A stretch of 64,000 nt of DNA from JAGWRI01 sp963728785. GTDB lineage: Bacteria > Gemmatimonadota > Gemmatimonadetes > Gemmatimonadales > Gemmatimonadaceae. Position numbers and translations under genes: made by a program. This document shows positions 57,701 to 64,000 of this stretch, one piece after another. Numbering within the stretch: the stretch's first letter is position 1; each line of letters starts with the position of its first letter. Below the pieces are notes generated by a model. That model had not been told where the DNA came from. It did not search any database and was given only the letters and a program-made list of their open reading frames with translations. The stretch is from NCBI GenBank assembly GCA_963728785.1, contig CAVSKV010000002.1, positions 1,302,001 to 1,366,000 of the forward strand, given 5' to 3'.

Positions 57701-57886
57701 TGGGGTCACCAGCAGTACGTCAGCTTCTCTGGCTCGCAGACGTTGCTCACCGAAAAGAGCATCGCCGGCGGTAACCTCACCAACGGCGTTCCAGTCGTTC
57801 AGTTCAACCCCACCTTCCAGACCTGGAACGCCAACAACCTGTCGTCCAACTATCAGCTCCAGTTCCAGGTGCGCTACGCGTTCTGA
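54761..57886 (+). CDS. Oar-like TonB-dependent outer-membrane receptor
   Basis: 1041 residues from ATG 54761 (AAGGAC upstream). A signal peptide (LGGLMAVALVFVAPVALSAQG) is followed by a carboxypeptidase regulatory-like domain (GAIAGVITNDQHQPVEGAQVQVVNRLTG, about 28-115), a plug-like region (LNRSFYDFVTLTPQVS; RYNNIQIDGSTEADLFGL; VKEYQVLLSPYDVRQANFSG) and a long Asn/Gly/aromatic-rich barrel ending in FQVRYAF, a barrel-assembly signal. The architecture matches Myxococcus Oar and the large OMP set of Gemmatimonadota. Ligand not readable. A strong terminator follows. Confidence 0.9.
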   Translation: MNIPRWTLGGLMAVALVFVAPVALSAQGVTTGAIAGVITNDQHQPVEGAQVQVVNRLTGFASRVTTKTDGRYTVPGLDVGSNYSVTVRRLGFQPQTRDNVVVVLSQVTRVDLELLTQAAQLEAVNVVAGQDPVMSSSHTGLTTTISDTALRRLPSLNRSFYDFVTLTPQVSTVGPGLSGGGTNNRYNNIQIDGSTEADLFGLGSTGQPGGQANGKSISLEAVKEYQVLLSPYDVRQANFSGLLVNAVTKSGTNDWHGSIVGVSRNQGYTRSQPYITNFSQSQGAFSLGGPIMRDKALFFVSGDWQARTLPATGPYVGSTLSGPTQPVIDQVNSALAAYGMPTGTGALVNNGNPLANAFGRLDFNLPGNTQLVIRDNYGNAVQDIFSRTSSAYSLSNNGYHFKSKKNAAVAQLRTLFDNGSFNELLFNYETIRDRRQPSVQVPQVTVYNGGFPIIDGSERYSQGNQLDQDLIEMTDNYTMPVGNHRITFGATGQWYKVRNLFTQASYGVWTFGTLDSLNAGQARQYIVGVPLSGDGAVRFRAGNYGAYVQDEWTPTNQLTVNYGIRLDDPIFFTKPPLNQSVLSEFGRNTQDVPSGNIQWSPRIGFNYDMTGDQKNQLRGGVGLFTGRPAYVWLSNAFQNSGSVGVGVLTCNGTAAPQFNAAAVSSPPQTCANGLTAKAGGEIDLLSKNLDFPQNARLTLGYDHQLMDHWVGTLEAMYTRGINNPFYQNIALAGPQGTDPHGRVLYGLTPFNPVLAHADRNVVLDVTNESNDYAYNLTGGIQRQFFNHFSGSVFYTYSHVMSAQDLTSSTAASQYTYGRDWAGNESDATATRSDFEQKHHFVAQGTYSFPTRTDVSFTYLGGSGQPIDYVYSGDLNGDGYSNDPIYIPKDATNSSEIQFQSLSTGGVTYTPAQQAAALNQFISSNPCLNKERGQIMTRNACTTPWTNLTNLAVRQSFGAGRFQNISLELQVFNFMNLLNSNWGHQQYVSFSGSQTLLTEKSIAGGNLTNGVPVVQFNPTFQTWNANNLSSNYQLQFQVRYAF

Positions 57887-57896
57887 AATCAGTGGA

Positions 57897-57912
57897 ACGG
57901 TAGGTCGGTAGA
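57897..57912. repeat. Two 8-nt units downstream of the TonB-type receptor
   Basis: ACGGTAGG and TCGGTAGA, 10 bp after the receptor stop, on the plus strand. The unit is in the sense orientation of the gene, as in the other arrays, although this gene is on the opposite strand from the rest. Only two imperfect units, so weak on its own. Confidence 0.45.
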
Positions 57913-57923
57913 ACACGAATAAC

Positions 57924-57967
57924 GGAAGAGGGCGGGGTGGCCGAAGTTGGCTGCCCCGCCCTCTTCC
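57924..57967 (+). terminator. Strong terminator after the TonB-type receptor
   Basis: A perfect 14-bp stem GGAAGAGGGCGGGG/CCCCGCCCTCTTCC with a 16-nt loop that has a small inner GGCC/GGCT pairing. It is the most stable hairpin in the window. It sits between convergent genes (receptor and queF) and can serve both. Confidence 0.85.
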
Positions 57968-57976
57968 TATCTCCAA

Positions 57977-58016
57977 CTGTCCGACCGTCTAACTGTCTGA
58001 CTGCCCTACTGCTCTA
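57977..58016. repeat. Tandem 8-nt repeat at the 3' end of queF
   Basis: Units CTGTCCGA, CCGTCTAA, CTGTCTGA, CTGCCCTA, CTGCTCTA. The queF stop (57989-57991) lies inside, and the last residues of QueF (AVGQSDS) are encoded by it. Confidence 0.82.
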
Positions 58017-58402
58017 CTCTTGAAACTTGCCGTGATCACGGATCTGATCCCGCCTCGCACATTGAAAGTCCCCACCACCATCATCGATTTCGGCTTGCAC
58101 ACGCGCGCCAGGTCGTCCAGGATGCGGTTCACTGCCCGTTCGTAAAAGATGCCGTCGTTCCGGTAGCTCCACAGATAGAGCTTCAGGCTCTTCAGCTCTA
58201 CGCACAACTTCGCCGGGACGTACGTGATCGTGATCGTTCCGAAGTCGGGCGCACCGCCCTCGAGCAGCTGTAACTCCTCAGCGTCCGTTTCGATTCCGCC
58301 CACCGGACACAGCGATGTGAACTCGTCGCATTCCATCCGGATCTCGTAGCCACGCCCCATGTACGGGTTGGCAAAGGTCTCCAACAGCTCTGGCTTTGGC
58401 AT
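57989..58402 (-). CDS. queF: NADPH-dependent 7-cyano-7-deazaguanine reductase QueF (YkvM type)
   Basis: 137 residues, the short unimodular QueF. Conserved features: ANPYMGRGYEIRMECDEFTSLCPV with nucleophile Cys32, PDFGTITITYVPAKLCVELKSLKLYLWSYRNDGIFYE with Asp53, and MMVVGTFNVRGGI. It reduces preQ0 to preQ1 in queuosine biosynthesis. In Bacillus QueF the Cys and Asp are 7 residues apart; here about 14 extra residues (GIETDAEELQLLEG) lie between them. The C-terminal AVGQSDS comes from a tandem repeat. Confidence 0.93.
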   Translation of the reverse strand: MPKPELLETFANPYMGRGYEIRMECDEFTSLCPVGGIETDAEELQLLEGGAPDFGTITITYVPAKLCVELKSLKLYLWSYRNDGIFYERAVNRILDDLARVCKPKSMMVVGTFNVRGGIRSVITASFKSRAVGQSDS

Positions 58403-58437
58403 GATGAGTTCTGGTGCACCCCGCCGGGTCGTGGTAT

Positions 58438-58458
58438 GTTCGCCCTTGGCAGGCGAAC
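58438..58458 (-). other. Hairpin in the queF leader
   Basis: A perfect 7-bp stem GTTCGCC/GGCGAAC with a 7-nt loop, 36 bp before the queF start on the minus strand. It does not match the preQ1-I or preQ1-II riboswitch consensus that I know, so no riboswitch is claimed. Confidence 0.45.
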
Positions 58459-58533
58459 TCTCCGCCCGTCATCACCGTCGCGAGAACGGCGCAACGGTAT
58501 CGCCCTCCGGCAAAGTCCGGGGGGCTCTCTTTT

Positions 58534-59436
58534 CTACCGGCCTCTCAGTCGCCGGGACATTTCTTCCAGCAGAGTGCGGTCCTCCATCGTGAGACTGTCC
58601 AGCCCCTGCTTGGAGATCTTGTCGAGCACCCGGTTCAGCGCTTCACGTTTTGCATCTCGCGCTGTGTTGCTCCGTGCCATTCGTATCGGACGCTTTGCCA
58701 CCGCGGCCTTGCTCTGCGCCACCACTTCGTCCACCTCGTCTCCGCGTCGCGACCGCGGCAGCGTCCGCGGAATCGCCCGCGGTGGCGTCTCGTCCGTGAG
58801 ATCCGGGGCCGGCGCCACTCGCTGCCGAAGCTCCTCGATCGTCACCGGGTTCGGTCGCTTGAGATACAGCGCCGCGAAGGCGAATCCACCCAAGTGCGCC
58901 AGATACCCGATGCCTCCGCCGCTCGAATCCGCTGTCCCGATCACTAGCATTAGCGCCGTCAGCGCTACGATCAGCGTCCACGTGCGCACTGGCAGGACGC
59001 CGAATAGATACATCTCGTCCTTCGGAAACAGCCAACCGTAGGCCAGCATGACGCCGAATACACCGGCCGCGCCCCCTTCCAGGGTTCCACCGCGCGAGAA
59101 TGTCGCATGCACGAGCGCACCGCCCAGTACGCACCACAGCAGGAATATTCCGAACGCCTTCGTTCCCCAGGCCTGTTCCACTCGCGGTCCGAACACGAGC
59201 AACGAGAACAGCGTCACTACCAGAGGCCACGTCCCTGCCTGCACCAACGCATAGCTGGCAAGCGTCCACCAGGCGTGGGCTACACCCGCCGTGCGAAATC
59301 CAAGCCACGCCGCCATATCGGCCGGCGTAACGACCGTGGCCTGCGCCAGTGCCATGGCAGCTGAAGCCACGACGATCCATCCCACGGCGCGCGTGAGGCG
59401 GGGCTGATCGACTTCTGCTGAAGCGGAGAATGCCAT
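58534..59436 (-). CDS. Rhomboid-family membrane protein lacking the catalytic serine
   Basis: 300 residues. Five to six membrane segments follow the rhomboid plan: SLLVFGPRVEQAWGTKAFGIFLLW, then GTLEGGAAGVFGVMLAYGWLFP and GIGYLAHLGGFAFAALYL. In active rhomboids the segment before VFG reads GxSG or GxSxG with a catalytic Ser; here the Ser position is Ala (about residue 123), while the partner His181 is present. The cytoplasmic C-terminal part ends with a small conserved helical domain (ALNRVLDKISKQGLDSLTMEDRTLLEEMSRRLRG). Likely a non-proteolytic rhomboid pseudoprotease. Confidence 0.8.
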   Translation of the reverse strand: MAFSASAEVDQPRLTRAVGWIVVASAAMALAQATVVTPADMAAWLGFRTAGVAHAWWTLASYALVQAGTWPLVVTLFSLLVFGPRVEQAWGTKAFGIFLLWCVLGGALVHATFSRGGTLEGGAAGVFGVMLAYGWLFPKDEMYLFGVLPVRTWTLIVALTALMLVIGTADSSGGGIGYLAHLGGFAFAALYLKRPNPVTIEELRQRVAPAPDLTDETPPRAIPRTLPRSRRGDEVDEVVAQSKAAVAKRPIRMARSNTARDAKREALNRVLDKISKQGLDSLTMEDRTLLEEMSRRLRGR

Positions 59437-59528
59437 CGGAACTGTTCGGCTGAATGATGCTCGGCGACCGAGCCCTGTCGTATGGAGGATGCTGGGTTCC
59501 GCCTGCGTCCGCCAGCCCCCGATTCACC

Positions 59529-60173
59529 CTAGCGCATGCCACTCGGGCGCGGAAGCCGCAGTACCAACCGCGTATCTGCATGAAGGGCTGCAGCTTGCTC
59601 CATGAACGTCAACCAGCGGCGGTCTTTCTGCACACCGTCGCTTGGTGGATGAACTACTACCGCTACCTGGGGGGCCGCAACGTGGGCCTGCGAGATGGCC
59701 CGCAGCAGCTGCCCGTCGGTCGTCGAGTCGTCCGGCGCCAGCACCAACGCGTGTGCCACACCGCTTGCCCTTGCGTTCCGCAACGATTCGACCCCCCGCT
59801 CCACCACCGCATCAGTCGCCGACCCCTCCAGCGTGACCTGCAGCAGCGCCACGAACTTGCTCACGCTGCCAATCGCATCCGGCCGTTGTCCGTCGCAGTC
59901 CAACATCACGGGCAATGATGGCGTGTTGGTCTGGAATGCCGCAATCAGAAACGGTCCGTTGGAGAGCGGGTCCCGCCCGCTTACGCTGATCGAGTGATAC
60001 GTCGAGCGTCCGATGAGGCGTCCAACTTCGTTGGTCAGCGCTTCAGCTGTATACATCGTGGCCGTCTCGGCTTCCGCGGCAAATCGCACGAAGAGTTGTC
60101 GCCGTCCGATCCAAAGCCCGTTCGCCTGAATGCCGGCCGGCACCCCCGCCAGCGCTGCTGTTGGATTTGCCAT
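59529..60173 (-). CDS. Cysteine-less QueE-like (radical-SAM fold) protein
   Basis: About 214 residues from ATG 60173 (GTG 60182, overlapping the ddl stop, is the alternative). The layout resembles 7-carboxy-7-deazaguanine synthase: GLWIGRRQLFVRFA at the place of the GxWxGRPxxFVRLAGC start, a HSISVSGRDPLSNGPFL segment matching VxxTGGEPLLQ, LPVMLDCDGQRP matching the ExNG loop, and an end reading RLVLRLPRPSGMR like the QueE tail. The CxxxxxxxCxxC iron-sulfur cysteines are absent (AAEAETATMY instead). A pseudoenzyme is inferred. An unrelated protein with chance similarity is possible. Confidence 0.5.
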   Translation of the reverse strand: MANPTAALAGVPAGIQANGLWIGRRQLFVRFAAEAETATMYTAEALTNEVGRLIGRSTYHSISVSGRDPLSNGPFLIAAFQTNTPSLPVMLDCDGQRPDAIGSVSKFVALLQVTLEGSATDAVVERGVESLRNARASGVAHALVLAPDDSTTDGQLLRAISQAHVAAPQVAVVVHPPSDGVQKDRRWLTFMEQAAALHADTRLVLRLPRPSGMR

Positions 60174-60178
60174 TTCCC

Positions 60179-61189
60179 TCACGTCCTCCGGTCCAGGGCC
60201 AGCATCGCAATGCGCTCACACAACTCGGCGAATGGAATACCGGCAGCAGCCGCCCCCTGCGGAATCAGGCTCATCTCGGTCATCCCCGGAAGGGTGTTCG
60301 CCTCCAGACAGTACAACTCACCACCTGCCGCGAGACGGAAGTCTACCCGCGCGTATCCCCGGAGCTTCAGCGCAGCAAAGGCGTCCAGCGCCTGATGCTG
60401 GGCCGCCCGCGTCGTGGCTGCGGGAATGTCCGCAGGAAAGATTTCTTCCACCATGCCCGCGGTGTACTTGCACTCGTAATCGTAAATTTCGTGCTTCGGG
60501 ATGATTTCGCCAACCGGGAGTGCTTCCTGACCCAGGATCCCTACCGTCAGCTCCCGCCCGGCAATGTACTGCTCGATCAGCACCTCGTCGTCATAGCAAA
60601 ACGCTTCGGCCACCGCCGCTGCCAGCCCTCTCTCCTCGCGTACGAGCGACAGCCCAACTGTCGAGCCCTGCTTCGACGGCTTCACGATGGCCGGAAATCC
60701 CACCTGCTGCCGCACCGTATCGACCCGCGCCGGTGCCATTACCCAGTTTGGCGTGCGTACCCCGGCCGCCCGAAACAGTCGCTTCGAGAAATCCTTGTCC
60801 ATCGCCAACCCGCTGGCGAGGTGGCCGCTTCCTGTATAGGGCAACTCCGCCAGGTCGAGCATGGCCTGGATCGTCCCATCCTCTCCCGTTCCCCCATGAA
60901 GCGCCAGAAAGACCACGTCGGTCTCATCCGCCCCTGGCAGAAATCCCGCGAGCCGAGCTAGGGCATCCCGCCCCATTTCCTCCAGCTCGGCCGGTGTGGG
61001 AGGTGCCGTCTTCACCACCGGCTGGCGCAGCAGTTCCTGCTCCTCATCCGGCTGCAGCGGCCCCCGTACCGTATCCACCGCCGTCACCTCGTGCCCGCGC
61101 GAGCGCAGCGCGTTCGCGATTCGCAGGCCCGACGCTATCGACACGTCGCGTTCCATCGAGGTTCCACCCAGCAAAACCGTGATGCGCAC
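60179..61189 (-). CDS. ddl: D-alanine--D-alanine ligase
   Basis: 336 residues. ATP-grasp ligase: VLLGGTSMERDVSIASGLRIANAL at the start, LALHGGTGEDGTIQAMLDLAELPYTGSG with the conserved His-Gly, KPSKQGSTVGLSLV as the ATP-binding lysine loop, VEEIFPADIP, and CLEANTLPGMTEMSLIPQGAAAAGI with the Mg-binding Glu/Asn. It joins two D-Ala for peptidoglycan. Its stop overlaps the possible GTG start of the QueE-like gene. Usual length and no defect. Confidence 0.95.
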   Translation of the reverse strand: MRITVLLGGTSMERDVSIASGLRIANALRSRGHEVTAVDTVRGPLQPDEEQELLRQPVVKTAPPTPAELEEMGRDALARLAGFLPGADETDVVFLALHGGTGEDGTIQAMLDLAELPYTGSGHLASGLAMDKDFSKRLFRAAGVRTPNWVMAPARVDTVRQQVGFPAIVKPSKQGSTVGLSLVREERGLAAAVAEAFCYDDEVLIEQYIAGRELTVGILGQEALPVGEIIPKHEIYDYECKYTAGMVEEIFPADIPAATTRAAQHQALDAFAALKLRGYARVDFRLAAGGELYCLEANTLPGMTEMSLIPQGAAAAGIPFAELCERIAMLALDRRT

Positions 61190-61228
61190 AGAACTGTCCG
61201 GCTGAAGATGTGGGGACCGCCGCCCCCG

Positions 61229-62623
61229 CTACCGCGCCATGAGGTATGCCAGCATGTCCGACCGCGTGACGATCCCCGTCAGCACGCCGTTTGAGCGCAC
61301 GAGGACCGCCGGGTTGACCTTCGACAGGAGCGTCGCCACTGCGTCCACCGGCTGGCTTGCCTCGACCACGGGAAACGGCGGTTCCATCAGTTCGCTGACC
61401 GTCACGTCGAGGAGTTTGGTGTTCTCGAGCGCCTTGGCCGATAGCGCCCAGTCACTCACGGAACCTACGCAGCTGCCGCCATCCATGACCGGCAGCTGGG
61501 AAACGTCGTGCTGCGACATCAGCCGCAGGGCCTGTCGCACGGACGCACCCGTCGCAACGCTCACGATCGGCTGCGCGGTGGACGGCTTGCCTCCCACCAC
61601 CTGGGCCAGTGTCGTTCGGTCAGCATCGAGTAGCTGGTTCTCCCGCATCCATTCGTCGTTGTACAGCTTCGACAGGTATCGCTCGCCGGTGTCACACAGG
61701 AACGTCACGACGCAGGCGTTCGGATCGTCCACCATTCTCGCGACGTTTACAGCCACATGGGTAATCAACCCTGCTGACCCACCCACGAACAACGCTTCCT
61801 CACGCGTCAACCGCCGAGCCATCGTAAAGGCGTCCTTGTCGCTCACCGACACGTAGTCATCGATGATCGACAGGTCGAGCGTGCCCGGTAGCTTGTCCTG
61901 CCCGATGCCTTCTACCTTGTACGGCGCGCCCTCGCCATGGCTCTTGCCTTTTGAGTGCCACAGGTCTGCGAGAATCGAGCCCACGGGGTCGCCGGCGATG
62001 ATCTTCACCTTCGGGTTTCGCTCCTTCAGGTACCGGCCTACGCCCGTCAGCGTCCCGCCCGTTCCTGCTGCTGCCACAAAGTGCGTGATCCTTCCCTCGG
62101 TCTGCTCCCAGAGTTCGGGACCCGTCGTGTCATAGTGCGCCTGTGGATTGGCCTCGTTGTAGAACTGATTGGCTAGCACTGCGTTCGGTGTTTCTTCCGC
62201 GATCCGCTTCGCCATCATCACGTAATTGTCAGGATGATCCGGTGGCACTGCCGTCGGCGTGATGATCACCTCTGCCCCGAATGCCTTCAGCAGCCTCACC
62301 TTTTCCTGCGACATCTTGTCCGGGAGTGTGAAGATGCAGCGATACCCTTTCAGCGCGGCTGCGATCGCCAACCCGACGCCTGTGTTGCCACTCGTCCCCT
62401 CTACGATCGTCCCGCCCGGCCTGAGTTTTCCCTCTCGCTCCGCCTGCTCGATGATCGGCAAGCCGATGCGATCCTTCACCGAGCCCCCGGGATTGAAGAA
62501 GTCCGCCTTGCCGTACACTGGAGTCCGGATGCCGCGGGTTACACGGTGGAGCCGGATGAGCGGTGTCCAGCCAATGGTCTGGAGTACGTCGTCGTAGGGT
62601 TTCCGATTGCGGATGGCCGTCAT
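61229..62623 (-). CDS. Cystathionine beta-synthase with C-terminal CBS pair
   Basis: 464 residues. The N-terminal ~330 form a fold-type II PLP enzyme: TPLIRLHRV, FNPGGSVKDRIG with the PLP lysine, EGTSGNTGVGLA as the substrate loop and AAGTGGTLTGVGRYL. The C-terminal ~120 residues are two CBS domains (SVRQALRLMSQHDVSQLPVMDGG; PVDAVATLLSKVNPAVLVRSNGVLTGIVTRSDML), the regulatory part of cystathionine beta-synthases. There is no N-terminal haem domain. It makes cystathionine from serine and homocysteine, or acts as a cysteine synthase variant. Confidence 0.92.
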   Translation of the reverse strand: MTAIRNRKPYDDVLQTIGWTPLIRLHRVTRGIRTPVYGKADFFNPGGSVKDRIGLPIIEQAEREGKLRPGGTIVEGTSGNTGVGLAIAAALKGYRCIFTLPDKMSQEKVRLLKAFGAEVIITPTAVPPDHPDNYVMMAKRIAEETPNAVLANQFYNEANPQAHYDTTGPELWEQTEGRITHFVAAAGTGGTLTGVGRYLKERNPKVKIIAGDPVGSILADLWHSKGKSHGEGAPYKVEGIGQDKLPGTLDLSIIDDYVSVSDKDAFTMARRLTREEALFVGGSAGLITHVAVNVARMVDDPNACVVTFLCDTGERYLSKLYNDEWMRENQLLDADRTTLAQVVGGKPSTAQPIVSVATGASVRQALRLMSQHDVSQLPVMDGGSCVGSVSDWALSAKALENTKLLDVTVSELMEPPFPVVEASQPVDAVATLLSKVNPAVLVRSNGVLTGIVTRSDMLAYLMAR

Positions 62624-62720
62624 GGCAGGATCGGAGGTCGGGTGGCAGGACTAACCGCAACGGCCGTTGCGGTCCGGGAAAGGTAGCGCCCTTCGTCGCC
62701 TTGCATCGGGGGCGCCGGGA

Positions 62721-64000
62721 TCACGATCGATCCTTGGCTTCTCCTGCCAGGTCGCGTAACAGGGTTAGTGCCTCCAGCGGCGTCAGCATATTGATGTCGA
62801 GCGTCGCCAACTTCTTCACCACGGGATGCTCTGGGGCTGCAAATAGTCCCAGCTGAGGCTCGCCGCGTACCGTGCCTGCGTTTCTGCCCATCGCCTTCCC
62901 CTGCAACGCCGGTACGAGCTGCTCCCCTTCGAGCAACCGCAGCACCTCCCGGGCCCGATCGATTATCTCTGCCGGAAGTCCCGCTAGCCGGCCTACGTCG
63001 ATCCCATAGCTTCGGTCGGCGCCCCCTGGCTGCAACCGGTGCAAAAACAGTACTTGGTCCCCAACCTCCCGCACACCCACGTTATAGTTGCGTACTGCTA
63101 CTAATTCTTCCGCGAGCTGCGTCAGTTCGTGGTAGTGGGTCGCGAAGATCGTCTTGCACCCCACATGGTCGTGCAGGTGTTCGCTCACCGCCCAGGCAAT
63201 CGATACACCGTCGTATGTCGACGTGCCACGCCCGATTTCGTCCAGCAACACCAGGCTCCGGCGGGTGGCGCTGTGCAGGATCGCGCTTGTTTCCGCCATT
63301 TCCACCATGAAGGTCGATTGTCCACGCACCAGATTGTCGCTCGCACCTACGCGAGTGAACATTCGGTCCGCGATTCCGATTTTCGCCGCCTTTGCAGGCA
63401 CGAAGCTCCCCATCTGCGCCATCAACACGATCAGCCCCACCTGGCGCAGGATCGTCGACTTCCCGGCCATGTTCGGACCAGTCAGGATGATCACTCGCGC
63501 GTCGTCCGACAGTATGACGTCGTTCGGAATGAACTTGTCCCGTGGCATCATGCGCTCCACCACCGGGTGCCGTCCCCCCACGATCGACAGTTCGAATCCA
63601 TCATGCATCGTGGGCCGCACGTAATTTTCGCGCACCGCCGTTTCGGCCAGACTTGCCAGCACATCCAGAACCGCCACGGATTCTGCCGCCTGCTGCAGCC
63701 GCGCGATCTCGGCGCCCGCCTGCCCCCGAAGTGCCTCGAACAGGACCCGCTCCCGCACCTCGATCTGCTCCGCTGCTGTCAGTACCCTCTCCTCGTATTC
63801 CTTCAGTGCCGGCGTTACGAATCGTTCGCCGTTCGTCAGCGTCTGTCGTCGCTGATAGTTGTCTGGCACGAGATGCAGGTTCGCCTTCGTCACTTCGATG
63901 AAGTACCCGAACACACGATTGTATCCCACCTTGAGCGAGTTGATCCCGGTGCGCGCGCGCTCGTCCGATTGAATCCGGGCGATCGCGTCCTTCCCCCCGT
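62721..64000 (-). CDS. mutS: DNA mismatch repair protein MutS, C-terminal part (5' end beyond window)
   Basis: The frame runs off the right edge: residues such as RARTGINSLKVGYNRVFGYFIEVTKANLH precede an internal Met at 63929. Core and ATPase domains are visible: Walker A GPNMAGKST, the mixed ATPase motifs RVGASDNLVRGQSTFMVEM and LLDEIGRGTSTYDG, and FATHYHEL. The C-terminal helix-turn-helix GAPDRSYGIDVGRLAGLP (here GGADRSYGIDV) and a tail with LATLDINMLTPLEALTLLRDL follow. It binds mismatches and recruits MutL. Confidence 0.96.
   Translation of the reverse strand, partial: GGKDAIARIQSDERARTGINSLKVGYNRVFGYFIEVTKANLHLVPDNYQRRQTLTNGERFVTPALKEYEERVLTAAEQIEVRERVLFEALRGQAGAEIARLQQAAESVAVLDVLASLAETAVRENYVRPTMHDGFELSIVGGRHPVVERMMPRDKFIPNDVILSDDARVIILTGPNMAGKSTILRQVGLIVLMAQMGSFVPAKAAKIGIADRMFTRVGASDNLVRGQSTFMVEMAETSAILHSATRRSLVLLDEIGRGTSTYDGVSIAWAVSEHLHDHVGCKTIFATHYHELTQLAEELVAVRNYNVGVREVGDQVLFLHRLQPGGADRSYGIDVGRLAGLPAEIIDRAREVLRLLEGEQLVPALQGKAMGRNAGTVRGEPQLGLFAAPEHPVVKKLATLDINMLTPLEALTLLRDLAGEAKDRS

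Noticed and set aside
58403..58530. preQ1 riboswitch upstream of queF
   Set aside because: Only a simple hairpin is present; the A-rich tail and conserved loop of preQ1-I and the preQ1-II layout were not found.

Overview
This 64 kb window is a high-GC chromosomal segment that looks like Gemmatimonadota. The pointers are lineage-typical proteins: an orphan ADOP-type FtsX permease, a secreted Asp-box (VPS10/sortilin-like) protein, an Oar-like TonB receptor, a stand-alone carboxypeptidase-regulatory/TonB-plug protein, a VIT/vWA protein next to an ECF sigma and anti-sigma pair, and HEAT and HD-GYP neighbours. The assignment is inference from gene content, because no rRNA is present. One tRNA gene, tRNA-Phe(GAA), lies at 54305-54377. 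No insertion sequence or CRISPR array was found.

Layout. 1-512: 3' end of an FtsX-like permease. 957-1654: AbrB-Doc toxin-antitoxin pair with a palindromic promoter. 1668-4167: two lipoprotein genes lying between imperfect direct copies of the 3' end of ettA, whose intact copy is at 4058-5734. 5851-8040: plug-like protein, then a DsbD/CcdA-type and thioredoxin redox pair. 8037-18003: PLP decarboxylase, LigT-like phosphoesterase, PAP2 phosphatase, phospholipase D, a plant-type enoyl-ACP reductase, a large Asp-box protein, an LPG-synthase-type membrane protein and a TfoX-N protein. 18042-25295: a minus-strand run reading HEAT protein, HD-GYP, VIT-vWA, ECF sigma, anti-sigma. 25504-29846: small Zn-ribbon-like protein, transketolase and a frameshifted GGDEF-EAL gene.

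29853-45395 is an exopolysaccharide/O-antigen type locus. It holds a nucleotide-sugar dehydratase, hexapeptide acyltransferase, initiating sugar transferase, a DegT aminotransferase broken by a frameshift, two GT-like proteins on the plus strand, Wzz, Wzy, a GT9 protein and an SLBB export protein. Its middle is visibly more AT-rich, has long gene-poor stretches and mixed strands, and looks horizontally acquired and partly decayed.

45644-64000 returns to core-like content: a barrel protein, histidine phosphatase plus class V aminotransferase (overlapping), copA-csoR with a perfect CsoR-type operator, a Ser/Thr kinase, gamma-glutamyltranspeptidase, tRNA-Phe, an Oar-like receptor with a strong terminator, queF, a rhomboid-like protein lacking its catalytic Ser, a cysteine-less QueE-like protein, ddl, cystathionine beta-synthase and the C-terminal part of mutS.

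The most unusual signal is a dispersed family of tandem 8-nt repeats (CTGTCCGA and relatives; sense strand roughly GACRGTMG). They sit at the 3' ends of at least six genes, always in the same polarity relative to the gene, and once in frame inside copA. They supply the C-terminal tails of QueF and the ECF sigma factor. Other points are the repeated ettA tail, the shared N-terminal domain of the HEAT and HD-GYP neighbours, and several apparent pseudoenzymes.
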